DNA from: Vibrio sinaloensis
GTDB lineage: Bacteria; Pseudomonadota; Gammaproteobacteria; Enterobacterales; Vibrionaceae
Assembly (NCBI RefSeq): GCF_000808535.1
Contig: NZ_JWLV01000034.1
Location: forward strand, 248,001 to 312,000
Direction of reading: 5' to 3'
DNA length: 64,000 bases
Made by a program: the position numbers and the translations under genes. Every line of letters begins with the position of its first letter. Positions within the stretch are counted from its first letter, which is position 1. The notes under the pieces were generated by a model that was given only the letters and a program-made list of their open reading frames with translations, was not told the DNA's origin and did not search any database. Positions 31,811 through 41,707 of the stretch are shown piece after piece.

Positions 31811-32355
31811 GCCGGATTAGTCAACTCTCCAATACTCTCGATGAGTTAACACAACAAGCAGCCGCGGTCGATAGAAAAAGGGGCGAGCACCATTTGCCTC
31901 TTTTCGACGAACGCCTATTCAAAGGTCGGTCCAAGCTTTTGGTCCCTTGCGTCAAAGAGACCCAATCTACCCTAGATAGCATCATTCGCGAAGAAGCGGC
32001 AGGGAAACTCACCGCCTTACGTGCCGAATACTTAACCGAGCGCCTCTTATCTCAAATAAGTGCGATTCAGCGAGAACTTGCGACGGTAACAATACGCAAG
32101 AACGAGCCAAAGCACCGAAGCTACTTCCAAAAGCCCATCAACGAGCTTTATCAACACCTATCTCAGCATCAAGAGTGGGAGCGGCGTTTAATGGAAATGG
32201 TACGAGACAAAGAGCTCGCACTTCAGTATGCCCCGCCCTTTCAGCAACAAGCGGCTCAACAGGAATTGCTCGCCACCGAGCAACGCTTAAAACGTTGCCA
32301 AGAGGCGAAGCTGAAAATTGAAAACCAAATAACTTACCGTGAGAGAAATCAATAA
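31807..32355 (+). CDS. priC: Primosomal replication protein PriC
   Basis: 182-residue, Arg/Gln-rich, mostly helical protein that helps reload DnaB at stalled forks. Visible: LDELTQQAAAVDRKRGEHHLP, FDERLFKGRSKLLVPCV, LTALRAEYLTERLLSQISAI with long helices and a basic C-terminus. PriC sequences diverge widely; the assignment rests on this pattern plus the conserved neighbourhood with rsmS. Overlaps both neighbours, so co-translated. Confidence 0.88.
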   Translation: MSRISQLSNTLDELTQQAAAVDRKRGEHHLPLFDERLFKGRSKLLVPCVKETQSTLDSIIREEAAGKLTALRAEYLTERLLSQISAIQRELATVTIRKNEPKHRSYFQKPINELYQHLSQHQEWERRLMEMVRDKELALQYAPPFQQQAAQQELLATEQRLKRCQEAKLKIENQITYRERNQ

Positions 32356-32511
32356 ATGTCTTCCGGACTCGATAATGCCCCTGACGAAATCAAACTCGCT
32401 GTTGATCTGATTTACTTATTGGAAAGCAACGAAGTCGATCCAAAAGTCGCGCTTGAAGCGATCAAGATCGTTAAGTCTGATTTAGAAAGCAAATTGGAAC
32501 AGGCAGAGTAA
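32356..32511 (+). CDS. rsmS: Small regulatory protein RsmS/YbaM (DUF2496)
   Basis: A 51-residue protein, MSSGLDNAPDEIKLAVDLIY then LLESNEVDPKVALEAIKIVK and SDLESKLEQAE, fully helical and acidic. It matches the DUF2496 family named RsmS (YbaM), a pleiotropic regulator linked to secondary metabolism in Serratia/Pectobacterium. It begins directly after the priC stop and its own stop (TAATG) overlaps the roxA start. Small enough to be missed by automated calling. Confidence 0.9.
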   Translation: MSSGLDNAPDEIKLAVDLIYLLESNEVDPKVALEAIKIVKSDLESKLEQAE

Positions 32512-33638
32512 TGTATCAACTCTCTTTTGATCTCGACTCTTTTTTAGCCAAATATTGGCACAAGCGACCGACCGTTATAAAGCATGGTATTGCCAACTTT
32601 ATCGATCCTATTTCGCCAGAAGAACTTGCCGGCTTGGCGATGGAAGAAGAAGTTGATTCTAGATTTGTCACCAATAAGAACGGTCATTGGCGAGCCCAAC
32701 ATGGTCCGCTGCCCGAGTCACTCTTTTCTCAACTTGAGGAAAGCCACTGGCAATTGATTGTTCAAGCGTGTAATCACTGGCATCTGGGCGCAGCAGAGTT
32801 AGTCGCTCCATTTAAAGCGCTGCCTCAATGGTTGTTTGACGACTTGATGGTCTGCTATTCCGCTCCTCAAGGTGGCGTTGGACCGCATATCGATCAATAT
32901 GATGTATTTATCATACAAGGCAGCGGGAAACGACGTTGGCGCGTAGGCGCTGCCGACGAAGGTCAATACCGCGAATCCATCCAAGGTGCCCTGCGCCAAA
33001 TCGAGAGCTTTGACGCAATAATCGACGAAGTCTTGGAACCTGGAGACATTCTTTACATTCCCCCCGGATTCCCACACGAGGGTAATACCATTGAGCCGAG
33101 CATGAGCTATTCAATGGGTTTTCGCTCACCTAAAGAGCAAGAATTGCTGAGCCATTTTGCTGATTATGTCCTCGCCAAAGAAAAAGGCGATGTGCATCTG
33201 CATAACCCTCAAATGCAAACTCAACGCAATCATGGTGAAATTTTACGCTCTGATCTTACCCTGCTGACGCAAATGCTGCAGTCTGCGCTTGAATCCAAGC
33301 AAGATATTGAAAACTTCTTAGCCATCAACTTGAGCCAATCTCGTCACCAACTTGATATTGTCGAACCTGAAGAAATCATATCGCAAGAGCAAGTATACGC
33401 TCACTTAGAAGCGCTCGGTCATGTGGTTAAAGTTTCGGGCTTGAGAGCGCTGTACCACGCCAATGACGCGAATCATGTATTCATCAATGGTGAAGAGTTT
33501 TCTGTTGCGGAGCCCGCGTTTGCGCCTATTCTTTGCGACCAAGCGTCTATCACGCTTGATAGCTATTCAATTGAATGTCCGTCTTGGCTCGCGTTACTGA
33601 CACGCTTAGTTAACCTAGGGTACTGGTATTTAGATTAA
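32511..33638 (+). CDS. roxA: Ribosomal oxygenase RoxA (YcfD), L16 arginine hydroxylase
   Basis: 375-residue JmjC/cupin 2-oxoglutarate- and Fe(II)-dependent oxygenase that hydroxylates an arginine of ribosomal protein L16. Motifs: FLAKYWHKRPTVIKHG at the N-terminus, the iron facial triad in GGVGPHIDQYDVFIIQ (His-x-Asp) with the distal His in PPGFPHEG, and the C-terminal winged-helix part. TAATG overlap with rsmS ties the two. Confidence 0.95.
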   Translation: MYQLSFDLDSFLAKYWHKRPTVIKHGIANFIDPISPEELAGLAMEEEVDSRFVTNKNGHWRAQHGPLPESLFSQLEESHWQLIVQACNHWHLGAAELVAPFKALPQWLFDDLMVCYSAPQGGVGPHIDQYDVFIIQGSGKRRWRVGAADEGQYRESIQGALRQIESFDAIIDEVLEPGDILYIPPGFPHEGNTIEPSMSYSMGFRSPKEQELLSHFADYVLAKEKGDVHLHNPQMQTQRNHGEILRSDLTLLTQMLQSALESKQDIENFLAINLSQSRHQLDIVEPEEIISQEQVYAHLEALGHVVKVSGLRALYHANDANHVFINGEEFSVAEPAFAPILCDQASITLDSYSIECPSWLALLTRLVNLGYWYLD

Positions 33639-33667
33639 CTCGACTGAGCATCTGACTGCCTCAAGAT

Positions 33668-33694
33668 CAAAAAAGCCGCAACACTGCGGCTTTT
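33668..33694. terminator. Terminator shared by roxA and the chemoreceptor gene
   Basis: AAAAAAGCCGCA ACAC TGCGGCTTTT between convergent genes. Confidence 0.92.
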
Positions 33695-33696
33695 CA

Positions 33697-35814
33697 TTAC
33701 ACTTTAAACTGATTAACGAGCTGTTGTTGGTTTTTCGAGAGCTCGCCAATCTGCACACTGACCGTCTCAGACTCTTCGGCTTGCGATAATATCTGCGCGC
33801 TGAGATCTCTGATATTACTGACGCTTTGGTTAACCTCTCCAGACACCGACTGCTGCTCTTCAGCTGCCTTAACGATTTGGCTGTTCATATCATTAATCGA
33901 AGCAATCGACTCAAATATATGGTTAAGTTCACCCACCGCTTGTTCGACTTGATTTGACGAATGCTGCGCCAGTTCATTCCCTTCTTGGATGGCTGACACC
34001 ACATCTTGGGTGCCCGTTTGAACGCTGGCGATCACTTCTCGAATTTCACCCACAGAAGATTGTGTGCGGCTTGCCAAGTTTCTCACTTCTTCAGCAACCA
34101 CCGCGAAACCACGGCCTTGGTCGCCAGCTCGCGCCGCTTCAATTGCAGCATTGAGGGCAAGGAGATTTGTTTGCTCAGAAATGCCTTCAATCACCGTTAA
34201 TATCTCGGTGATATTCGCGTTATTTTTAGCGAGGTCTTCAACCACTGGGACTGCCGAGGTCATTCTCTCTACCAAACGTTCCATTTCATGTTGTGACTTC
34301 TCGATAACCTGTTGCCCAACAGATGCTGCGTCGTTGGCTCTTTCCGCTTCTCTCACAGCCACTTGCGCGTTTTGTACGACAAGTCCAGCGGTCTGAGTCA
34401 TTTCCTCGGCCGCGGTCGCGACTAAATCGACCTCTTTAAACTGAGCGTCACTGCTGCTACTGGTATTTTGCGCCGCGACTTTTGATTGCTCTGAAGTTGT
34501 CGCAACCTGCATTGTGTTGTCGATAATATCTTTAATTGTTACTTGCAGCTTACCTAAAAAGAGGTTGAAACCGTTGGCTAACTGGCCAATTTCATCGCCT
34601 GATTTTACTTCAATCCTTTGAGTAAGGTCGCCCTCGCCAGACGCAATATCGTCGAGTCTTGCAACCACTTCGCGTATCGGCATAACCAAACGAGACGCCA
34701 TAAATGCCACGGTGAGCAAACCGAAAATAACCAAAGCCGAGCCTGCCAATATTTCAGTCTGAATACTGGCGCTCACCTGCTCGCTGATAATGCTATCCAG
34801 TTGTACTGCATCCCTTAAAACGCTGCTTCTTGGCATATCAAACAGCACGCCCCATGTTTGGTTGGCAACCACGATAGGTGCAAATACGGTCAAGCGCTCG
34901 CCATCGCTACTCCAATGAGTTTCTACCGATTGTCCAAAGAGAAGATCGGTCAGCTGATCGCCCGTTACATTAGCGCTATTAAACGGCTGACCAAGCGTTT
35001 TGCTGCTATCATCACTGGCGATCAAAGTGCCATCGAGACTGACAATAGATACCGAGCCCTGCCCTTCAAACAGCTTTGCATCCGATTCAACCGCCAACGC
35101 TTTAAGCGGGTCCAGGCGCAAATCGATACCAAAAAAGCCCACGGCCATATCATCGATCAAAATAGGAACGGAAAGCGAAGAGGCAAGAAATGAACTGCCT
35201 TGATGATTAACCTGTTTGGGTGAGGAAATACACGATGCGCCACTGGAAATCGGGCAAAAGAAACGTTCACTGTTTTCGTTCGCAGCAAGGGTGGACTCAC
35301 TCAACACATTAGGGATGATGTTTTCGCCATTCTCGGCGGTCACCCAGTACGGAGCAAAGCGTCCTTTTTCATTCGAACCCACATATTCCGCCCCTTCATA
35401 ATTGGCATCTTCATTGTCGAGCATGTTGGGTTCAAACACCAAAAACGCACCTTGAATCGAGTCAAAGTTAAGCACCGACTTTCTGACCATCTCATCCAAC
35501 GCCGTTCTGAGCTCTTCACTATCACCAAAATTTTCTTCGCTATTGGTCTTTTGAAATAGAGCGCTCGCCGCGAGCATTTCTGCGCGGTAAAGCGCTTCAT
35601 TCAGATATTCTGCCACCACCGTCGCATTCAAGCGCGCTTGTGTCTCAATCAGTTGCTCTGATTTCTTGAGTACCGATTGAGAGCTCTGTTGCTTGATCAA
35701 TTGTTGATTGGTGACCGCGTTATAGATTGAGAATCCAATTAGAGATAACGATGTGAGGAGCAGGCAGCACCCTGCTAATAAAGAGATTTTCCATTGAACA
35801 GATAGAGTTCGCAT
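33697..35814 (-). CDS. Methyl-accepting chemotaxis protein with dCache sensor
   Basis: 705-residue chemoreceptor. TM1 at about 10-30, a large periplasmic region (31-355) with double-Cache character ([47 protein letters not shown] and [14 protein letters not shown]), TM2 at about 357-378, HAMP near 380-432, and a cytoplasmic coiled coil with the hairpin tip [36 protein letters not shown]. dCache domains mostly bind amino acids, polyamines or organic acids; no ligand can be read here. No CheR/CheB tail pentapeptide is visible. Stand-alone gene. Confidence 0.95.
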   Translation of the reverse strand: MRTLSVQWKISLLAGCCLLLTSLSLIGFSIYNAVTNQQLIKQQSSQSVLKKSEQLIETQARLNATVVAEYLNEALYRAEMLAASALFQKTNSEENFGDSEELRTALDEMVRKSVLNFDSIQGAFLVFEPNMLDNEDANYEGAEYVGSNEKGRFAPYWVTAENGENIIPNVLSESTLAANENSERFFCPISSGASCISSPKQVNHQGSSFLASSLSVPILIDDMAVGFFGIDLRLDPLKALAVESDAKLFEGQGSVSIVSLDGTLIASDDSSKTLGQPFNSANVTGDQLTDLLFGQSVETHWSSDGERLTVFAPIVVANQTWGVLFDMPRSSVLRDAVQLDSIISEQVSASIQTEILAGSALVIFGLLTVAFMASRLVMPIREVVARLDDIASGEGDLTQRIEVKSGDEIGQLANGFNLFLGKLQVTIKDIIDNTMQVATTSEQSKVAAQNTSSSSDAQFKEVDLVATAAEEMTQTAGLVVQNAQVAVREAERANDAASVGQQVIEKSQHEMERLVERMTSAVPVVEDLAKNNANITEILTVIEGISEQTNLLALNAAIEAARAGDQGRGFAVVAEEVRNLASRTQSSVGEIREVIASVQTGTQDVVSAIQEGNELAQHSSNQVEQAVGELNHIFESIASINDMNSQIVKAAEEQQSVSGEVNQSVSNIRDLSAQILSQAEESETVSVQIGELSKNQQQLVNQFKV

Positions 35815-36023
35815 ATTACATCCTTTTTAGCGGATACTTTGTGCATCCACACCACAGCGAGCAAAATATTAACAATTTAATTACAACACAATGCACTGAT
35901 ATATCAATTAAAAGTTTACAAATGTGTTAATACGAATCAAACGTTCGCGTTACTTTCGTATCCTTAGAAAGAAAGTGATAACATCGAATAAATTTCGTCA
36001 CAGAAAAATAAAAAGGAATCCGG

Positions 36024-36830
36024 ATGAAAGTCATCTCCTTCAACATCAACGGGCTTCGCGCCAGACTTCACCAACTGCAAGCGGTCATTGATAAACATCA
36101 GCCTGATGTGATTGGTTTACAGGAAATCAAAGTGCACGATGAAGCCTTCCCTCTCGAAGACGTCGAGGCGATGGGTTACAAAGTCTACTTCCATGGTCAA
36201 AAAGCCCATTACGGTGTCGCGATGCTGTGTAAGAAGGAGCCTATTTCGGTACAGAAAGGCTTTCCGACCGATAATGATGAGCACCAAAAGCGCATGATTA
36301 TGGTGACGTTAGAAGATGACAACGGTGAGAAAGTCACCGTACTGAACGGTTACTTTCCTCAAGGCGACAACATCGGTCACGAGACAAAGTTCCCGTATAA
36401 GCGTCAGTTTTACAAAGACTTGATGACTTACCTAAACGATCATCACAACAACGATGAGCAGTTGATCGTGATGGGTGACATTAACATTAGCCCGATCGAT
36501 GCCGATATCGGTATCGGTGAACCAAACCGCAAGCGCTGGCTGAAAACGGGTAAATGCTCGTTCCAACCTGAAGAACGAGAGTGGTTAAAGCAACTGCTAG
36601 ATTGGGGATTTGTCGATACCTTCCGTCAGATCCACCCTGACGTAAACGATCGTTTCTCGTGGTTTGATTACCGCTCTAAAGGTTTCCCTGATAATCGCGG
36701 TCTGCGCATTGATGTGGTATTGGCAACACCTAAGCTCGCAGCGAAATGTATCGAAGCCGATATCGATTACGAATTGCGTGGCATTGAAAAACCGTCTGAC
36801 CATGCGCCAATTTGGTCAACGTTTAAATAG
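36024..36830 (+). CDS. xthA: Exonuclease III XthA
   Basis: 268-residue apurinic endonuclease / 3'-5' exonuclease of base-excision repair. Motifs: [29 protein letters not shown] with the metal Glu, [37 protein letters not shown] and the C-terminal LRIDVVLAT plus PSDHAPIW with the catalytic Asp-His. Full length, own terminator, monocistronic. Confidence 0.97.
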   Translation: MKVISFNINGLRARLHQLQAVIDKHQPDVIGLQEIKVHDEAFPLEDVEAMGYKVYFHGQKAHYGVAMLCKKEPISVQKGFPTDNDEHQKRMIMVTLEDDNGEKVTVLNGYFPQGDNIGHETKFPYKRQFYKDLMTYLNDHHNNDEQLIVMGDINISPIDADIGIGEPNRKRWLKTGKCSFQPEEREWLKQLLDWGFVDTFRQIHPDVNDRFSWFDYRSKGFPDNRGLRIDVVLATPKLAAKCIEADIDYELRGIEKPSDHAPIWSTFK

Positions 36831-36850
36831 TTTTTCAAAGTGACAAATAC

Positions 36851-36881
36851 AAAAAATCCGGAGTCATACTCCGGATTTTTT
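36851..36881. terminator. Terminator shared by xthA and fabV
   Basis: AAAAAATCCGGAGT CAT ACTCCGGATTTTTT, a strong bidirectional hairpin between convergent genes. Confidence 0.95.
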
Positions 36882-36905
36882 CACTTCTCGCGTTGCTAAT
36901 CTAGA

Positions 36906-38108
36906 TTAGATAGCGATGAAATCTGCTTTGTAGTCTGGGTTAACGTCCGCTTCGTAGTCAACACCTTCCACACCGAAACCAAACAGCTTCAAGAACTCTT
37001 CTTTGTACTCAACGTAATCAGTAAGCTCTTTTAGGTTTTCAGAAGTGATTTGTGGCCACAGATCACGACAGTGCTGTTGGATGTCATCACGCAGTTCCCA
37101 GTCATCTAGACGTAGGCGGTTTTTCTCATCCACCTCTGCTGCGCTGCCATCTTCTTTGTACAGACGCTGGCTGAACATACGGTAGATTTGCTCCATACAA
37201 CCTTCATGAACGCCTTCTTCACGCATCTTCTTAAATACCATTGCAATGTACAGTGGCATTACAGGAATTGCAGAACTTGCTTGAGTCACTACAGACTTAA
37301 GAACAGCAACGTTTGCTGTGCCGCCAGTTGCTGCTAGTTTCTCGTTAAGAGCCGTTGCTGCGCGATCTAGGTCCATCTTCGCTTTACCTAGCGCACCATC
37401 CCAGTAGATTGGCCAAGTTAGCTCAGTACCGATGTAGCTGTATGCCACAGTCTTACAACCGTCAGCCAGTACACCTGCTTCAGATAATGCATTGATCCAA
37501 AGTTCCCAATCTTCACCGCCCATTACAGTAACAGTGTCTTTGATCTCTTCTTCCGTTGCAGGTTCAACGCTTGCTTCGATGATGACATCTTTGTTGGTGT
37601 CTACTGCTGTTGAAGTGTAAGTCTCACCGATAGGTTTTAGAGATGAACGAACAAGCTCACCAGTTTCAGGCATTTTACGTACTGGGGACGCCAGTGAGTA
37701 AACCACCATATCAATCTGACCAAGATCTTGTTTGATCAGCTCAATTGTCTTTTCTTTTGCTTCGTTTGAGAACGCATCGCCGTTAAGGCTTTTCGCATAA
37801 AGGCCCTCTTCACGCGCAAGCTTTTCAAAGGCAACCGAGTTGTAGAAACCCGCTGTGCCTGGCTTTTTCTCTGTGCCTTCTTTTTCGAAGAAAACACCAA
37901 TGGTTGAAGCACCGCCACCAAATGCCGCAGCGATACGAGAAGATAGACCGTAGCCACTTGAAGCACCAACAACAAGCACACGTTTAGGTGCATTTTTGAT
38001 TGGGCCTTGCGCTTTAGTGTAAGCAATTTGTTCTTTTACGTTAGCTTCACAGCCTACAGGATGCGTAGTAGTACAGATAAATCCGCGAATTCTAGGTTTG
38101 ATGATCAT
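36906..38108 (-). CDS. fabV: Trans-2-enoyl-ACP reductase FabV
   Basis: 400-residue NADH-dependent enoyl reductase of the SDR superfamily, first described in V. cholerae, completing the fatty-acid elongation cycle and naturally triclosan-insensitive. Motifs: [13 protein letters not shown], cofactor [29 protein letters not shown], and the Tyr-x8-Lys pair in [19 protein letters not shown]. Start at ATG 38108 ([10 protein letters not shown]), six codons inside the longest frame. Biased codon use suggests high expression. I see no fabI in this window. Confidence 0.97.
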   Translation of the reverse strand: MIIKPRIRGFICTTTHPVGCEANVKEQIAYTKAQGPIKNAPKRVLVVGASSGYGLSSRIAAAFGGGASTIGVFFEKEGTEKKPGTAGFYNSVAFEKLAREEGLYAKSLNGDAFSNEAKEKTIELIKQDLGQIDMVVYSLASPVRKMPETGELVRSSLKPIGETYTSTAVDTNKDVIIEASVEPATEEEIKDTVTVMGGEDWELWINALSEAGVLADGCKTVAYSYIGTELTWPIYWDGALGKAKMDLDRAATALNEKLAATGGTANVAVLKSVVTQASSAIPVMPLYIAMVFKKMREEGVHEGCMEQIYRMFSQRLYKEDGSAAEVDEKNRLRLDDWELRDDIQQHCRDLWPQITSENLKELTDYVEYKEEFLKLFGFGVEGVDYEADVNPDYKADFIAI

Positions 38109-38243
38109 ATTCAACTTCCTTAACAAAACCCCGCTAGGATAAAAGGTTCAACATAAAATCGCATCTAATTTCTGTAAAAATGTCGCTAAAATGCAAGTGG
38201 TTGGAGCACTTTCAAGCGCTCCTGCTAGATTCCACGCAAAACA

Positions 38244-38266
38244 AAGGCACCTCATTGAGATGCCTT
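38244..38266 (-). terminator. fadE terminator
   Basis: AAGGCATCTCA and TGAGGTGCCTT on the minus strand form a stem followed by TGTTTT. A second perfect-looking hairpin, GGAGCGCTT/AAGTGCTCC (38203-38222), follows 20 bp on but lacks a T run. Confidence 0.8.
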
Positions 38267-38310
38267 ATTAGTGTGCTGGTTAAGCACAGTTTTGACCAAA
38301 AATCGCGATA

Positions 38311-40602
38311 TTACGCTGCGCTATCTAGCTTCGCTTTACGCTTTTTTTGCTCACCATGCGTGCGAACTTCGCTGAAATCATGGCTAAAGTGGTCAACTTG
38401 AATCGCTTTGTAGCGCAGTTTGTCCGCTTCGACAATTTGATCCACTTCCTCTTGCGTTAAGACATTCGCTTCCAAAGCTTGCGCCAAGCGGTCTTTCAGT
38501 AACCCTTTACGCGCGACTTTACCCTCTTTGGCAGCTCGCATCAGTTTACGCTCCAAGCTCTTCACGCCATACATAGCCAAGAAAGCATTTTCCATTAAGC
38601 CTACGCTGTCGTTTTCATCCGCGCCGATGTAGCAAAGATGAGTCAGACGGTCACGGTGCGCGCCCGGAGTCATTAAGCTTTCCGCCAACTTGACGGTTAG
38701 GGTATCGCTTGGTTTCTGATAGTGATTACCAAGTGGGAATACCAACACTTTCAATAGGCGACCGACCGCTTTCTGTGGGTAGTTAGTAAACGCTTCTTGA
38801 AGTGACTGAGCAGCATGGAACAAACAGTGCTGCACTGCGTAGTGAACATAGTCTAAGTCTTGTTGCTGACGCCCTTCGTCTTCATACTTCTTCAGTGCCG
38901 CTGATGCCATGTACAGGTAAGCAAGCACATCACCTAAACGTGCTGAGATCATCTCTTTACGTTTCAGATCGCCACCCAAAGTTGCCATCGCGATATCTGC
39001 ACTCACCGCCAAAGCACGGCTTAGGCGAGTCATCTCTTTGTAGTACGTCTGAGTTGGACCGCTCATGTTCGCTTTGATAAAGCGAGAGCCCGTCAATGCT
39101 GCACCAAATGCACCGAAGGTGTTCTTCATTGCGTGACCAATGTGCTTAAACAGCAGATCATCAAACTCTTTCGCGCCCTGCTTCTCATCTGGATTTGCCG
39201 CCGCTTCCATCTCCTTAAGGACGTATGGATGACAGCGTGTCGCGCCCTGACCAAAGATCATCAGGTTGCGGGTCAGAATGTTTGCCCCTTCGACCGTAAT
39301 AGCAACTGGGATACCGAGGTAAGGCGCTGCCAAGTAGTTCATTGGTCCATCTTGAATAGCACGACCGGAGTGGATATCCATCGAGTCATTAAGGATCGTT
39401 CTCGCCATTTCGGTCATGTGGTATTTGGCAATTGCGGTGACAATGCCTGGTTTTTCTTTCAGGTCGAGCGACGTTGTCGTTAATGTGCGGCTCGCTTCAA
39501 GCAGGTACGTTAATCCACCGATACGACCAAGCGATTCAGCCACGCCTTCAAACTTACCAATCGACATACCGAACTGTTTGCGAACATAAGCATAAGCACC
39601 CGTCGTACGTGCTGTTAAGTGGCCCATTGCCGTGCCTAGCGCCGGCAGTGAAATACCACGACCTGCTGATAGACACTCCACCAGCATACGCCAACCTTTG
39701 CCTGCGTATTCTTGGCCACCGATTAACCATTCCATTGGAATGAACACATCGTTACCGCGCGTTGGACCATTCATGAACGCAAGACCTAGTGGGTCATGAC
39801 GCTCACCGATTTCCACGCCGGTATGGTCTGCTGGAATCAACGCACAAGTAATGCCGAGCTCTTTTTTCTCGCCCATCAAACCGTCAGGGTCGTACATTTT
39901 AAATGCAAGACCAAGAACCGTCGCAACCGGTGCTAGCGTGATGTAACGCTTGTTCCAGTTCAAACGAATACCAAGGACTTCTTCGCCTTCATGCTCGCCG
40001 TAACACACAATGCCTTCGTCTGGGATACCGCCTGCATCTGAGCCTGCTTCCGGCCCCGTCAAGGCAAAACAAGGAATGTCAGTCCCGTCTGCTAAACGCG
40101 GTAGCCAGTAGTCTTTTTGCTCTTGGGTACCATAGTGCGAAAGAAGTTCACCTGGGCCGAGCGAGTTCGGTACCATCACCGAAACCGCGGTACTGATACT
40201 GCGTGTTGCTATACGCGATACGATGGTCGAGTTCGCCAATGATGAGAACTCACGCCCACCGTATTCTTTGGAAATGATCAGTGAAAAGAAACGTTCTTTA
40301 CGTAGGTATTCCCATACCTCTGGCGGTAAGTCGCGATCTTCTTTCACGATTTTATGGTCATCCAGCATTGCCAGCAGTGTTTCCAGTTCATTGTCCATGA
40401 ACGACTGCTCTTCTGCGGTCAACGTTGGTGTTGGGTATTGGTGCAGTTTGGTGAAATCAGGACGACCAGAGAACAACTCTCCATCCCACCAAACGCTACC
40501 CGCTTCCATTGCTTCCTTTTCGGTGCTGGATAGTGGTGGTAGCACTTTCTTAAACATTTTGAAAGCTGGGTCACTGATCCATTTTTGTCTTAGAGAGCTC
40601 AT
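38311..40602 (-). CDS. fadE: Acyl-CoA dehydrogenase FadE (second, shorter type)
   Basis: 763-residue acyl-CoA dehydrogenase of fatty-acid beta-oxidation. Motifs of the large FadE type: ALTGPEAGSDAGGIPDEG near 175-195, WNKRYITLAPVATVLGLAFK, GRGISLPALG, MSIGKFEGVAESLGRIGG and ILTRNLMIFGQGATRCHPYV. The membrane N-terminus of E. coli FadE (about 815 residues) is absent; the start, MSSLRQKWISDP with AAGGATC upstream, is well supported. It follows psrA by 70 bp in the same direction and is probably controlled with it. Confidence 0.93.
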   Translation of the reverse strand: MSSLRQKWISDPAFKMFKKVLPPLSSTEKEAMEAGSVWWDGELFSGRPDFTKLHQYPTPTLTAEEQSFMDNELETLLAMLDDHKIVKEDRDLPPEVWEYLRKERFFSLIISKEYGGREFSSLANSTIVSRIATRSISTAVSVMVPNSLGPGELLSHYGTQEQKDYWLPRLADGTDIPCFALTGPEAGSDAGGIPDEGIVCYGEHEGEEVLGIRLNWNKRYITLAPVATVLGLAFKMYDPDGLMGEKKELGITCALIPADHTGVEIGERHDPLGLAFMNGPTRGNDVFIPMEWLIGGQEYAGKGWRMLVECLSAGRGISLPALGTAMGHLTARTTGAYAYVRKQFGMSIGKFEGVAESLGRIGGLTYLLEASRTLTTTSLDLKEKPGIVTAIAKYHMTEMARTILNDSMDIHSGRAIQDGPMNYLAAPYLGIPVAITVEGANILTRNLMIFGQGATRCHPYVLKEMEAAANPDEKQGAKEFDDLLFKHIGHAMKNTFGAFGAALTGSRFIKANMSGPTQTYYKEMTRLSRALAVSADIAMATLGGDLKRKEMISARLGDVLAYLYMASAALKKYEDEGRQQQDLDYVHYAVQHCLFHAAQSLQEAFTNYPQKAVGRLLKVLVFPLGNHYQKPSDTLTVKLAESLMTPGAHRDRLTHLCYIGADENDSVGLMENAFLAMYGVKSLERKLMRAAKEGKVARKGLLKDRLAQALEANVLTQEEVDQIVEADKLRYKAIQVDHFSHDFSEVRTHGEQKKRKAKLDSAA

Positions 40603-40672
40603 AATCCGATCCTTTTGTTCACTGTAGGTGTTCCAATATTTTTCTTATATGTATTCGTAGAGTTTTAGTGCG

Positions 40673-41299
40673 TTATTCCGCAGCGACGCCTGCTGCTAAA
40701 AATGGAATAAGTTGGTCGACAACCGATTTTGCATCCATCGATTTGCCATAATCATTTTCTGCGATTTCAAGCAGAGCTTGGCTCGAAGCCATGGTGAAAA
40801 CACAAGTTCCGAGCGTAAAATGCAGCCGCCAAAACAAATCTTCTTGAGTCAATTTAGGGTTGGCTTTCATCACTGAATCCGTAAATAGAGACAAGGTGTC
40901 TTGATAACGGGTAGTTATAAACCAGCGTAAATGACCTTGAACATCGGTGTACCCGCGGCCAATCAGCAACATAAAACGGCTTGTCCCATTCGGTCTGACA
41001 TCATTTAAGTTGCGCAGCGGTGCTCTGAGCGACTCAAACACATCCGACATTTCATAGTGATCGTTCAAGTTCAGCGTAATCAGCGCATCCTGCACCGCTG
41101 GCATAAACGCTTCTAGGTATCGATTAAGTACCGCTCGAACTAACGTTTTCTTATCTCCGAAATGGTAGTTCACCGAAGCAAGGTTAACCCCAGCTTTACT
41201 GGTTATCGTACGTAGAGAAGTATCATTAAACCCGTGCTCTGCAAAAAGCGCTTCGGCGACATCAAGGATTTTTTCTTTGGTACTGTTTCTGCCTGCCAT
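40673..41299 (-). CDS. psrA: TetR-family regulator, PsrA-like
   Basis: 208-residue TetR/AcrR repressor. N-terminal HTH: KEKILDVAEALFAEHGF, then TSLRTITSKAGVNLASVNYHFGDKKTLV, with a C-terminal ligand domain. The start is the ATG at 41299 (MAGRNSTKEKIL); the upstream frame extends through the promoter and is rejected. The neighbour fadE, the operator overlapping the promoter (41315-41328) and the gene order point to PsrA, the long-chain acyl-CoA-responsive fatty-acid regulator also found in V. cholerae. Effector specificity is inferred. Confidence 0.82.
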   Translation of the reverse strand: MAGRNSTKEKILDVAEALFAEHGFNDTSLRTITSKAGVNLASVNYHFGDKKTLVRAVLNRYLEAFMPAVQDALITLNLNDHYEMSDVFESLRAPLRNLNDVRPNGTSRFMLLIGRGYTDVQGHLRWFITTRYQDTLSLFTDSVMKANPKLTQEDLFWRLHFTLGTCVFTMASSQALLEIAENDYGKSMDAKSVVDQLIPFLAAGVAAE

Positions 41300-41314
41300 T
41301 TCAATCACTCGTAT

Positions 41315-41358
41315 TAAACAACTGTTTGAAATATACACCTGACACAAATAATCAACAA
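41315..41358 (-). promoter_or_regulatory. psrA promoter with overlapping PsrA-type operator
   Basis: Minus strand TTGTTG (41353-41358), 17 bp, TATATT (41330-41335). Immediately downstream, at 41315-41328, TAAAC-AACT-GTTTG fits the Pseudomonas PsrA motif [GC]AAAC-N2-4-GTTT[GC] with one deviation. Its place at the start point implies autorepression. Confidence 0.7.
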
Positions 41359-41538
41359 GCTGTTAACATCACATTTTTGCGCATTGGTCCGACCAGAACA
41401 TTTTTCAAGCAACTAAGCCGCTGAAAGAAAAAAATTAAAATTTTTCCGTTTTTTATTGAACTGTTTTGAATTACGCCAGTCTGATTAATTGTAGTTAGCA
41501 GAGCATTTCCTAAGTTGACAGGCCGTCGAACTTGTTTT

Positions 41539-41627
41539 CTTACTGAAGCTACTAATTTACGCTGCTTTTTCTTATTAACTCCTATGTTTGTATCCGCCCA
41601 GAGCACCATTGCTCTGGGCTTTTTTTA
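41539..41627 (+). ncRNA. Candidate small RNA ending in an orphan terminator
   Basis: A strong plus-strand terminator, GCCCAGAGC ACCATT GCTCTGGGC plus seven T (41597-41625), has no plus-strand gene upstream; psrA lies on the other strand. TTGACA at 41515-41520 with TTACT 18-19 bp on could start a transcript of 70-90 nt at about 41550. The stretch between contains no ORF and has the single-stranded, U-rich composition (GCTTTTTCTTATT) of Hfq-bound RNAs. Promoter and 5' end are guesses; the terminator is clear. Confidence 0.5.
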
Positions 41628-41707
41628 TCTTCATGATTAGGATCATTTGGTCCACTAGCCCGATTTAGCTAAAATAGCGGGCCGCTTACCCTCGACGGCT
41701 TCGATTT

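Noticed and set aside
38203..38222. Hairpin GGAGCGCTT/AAGTGCTCC as a second terminator or an RNA gene
   Set aside because: No T run on either strand and no promoter nearby; probably part of the fabV leader or fadE 3' end.
40223..40627. 134-residue plus-strand ORF over the start of fadE
   Set aside because: Ser-rich shadow of fadE on the opposite strand, typical of reverse frames of GC-balanced genes.
41352..41609. 85-residue minus-strand ORF in the psrA upstream region
   Set aside because: Low-complexity Lys/Arg-rich translation, crosses the psrA promoter and the orphan terminator, no ribosome site.
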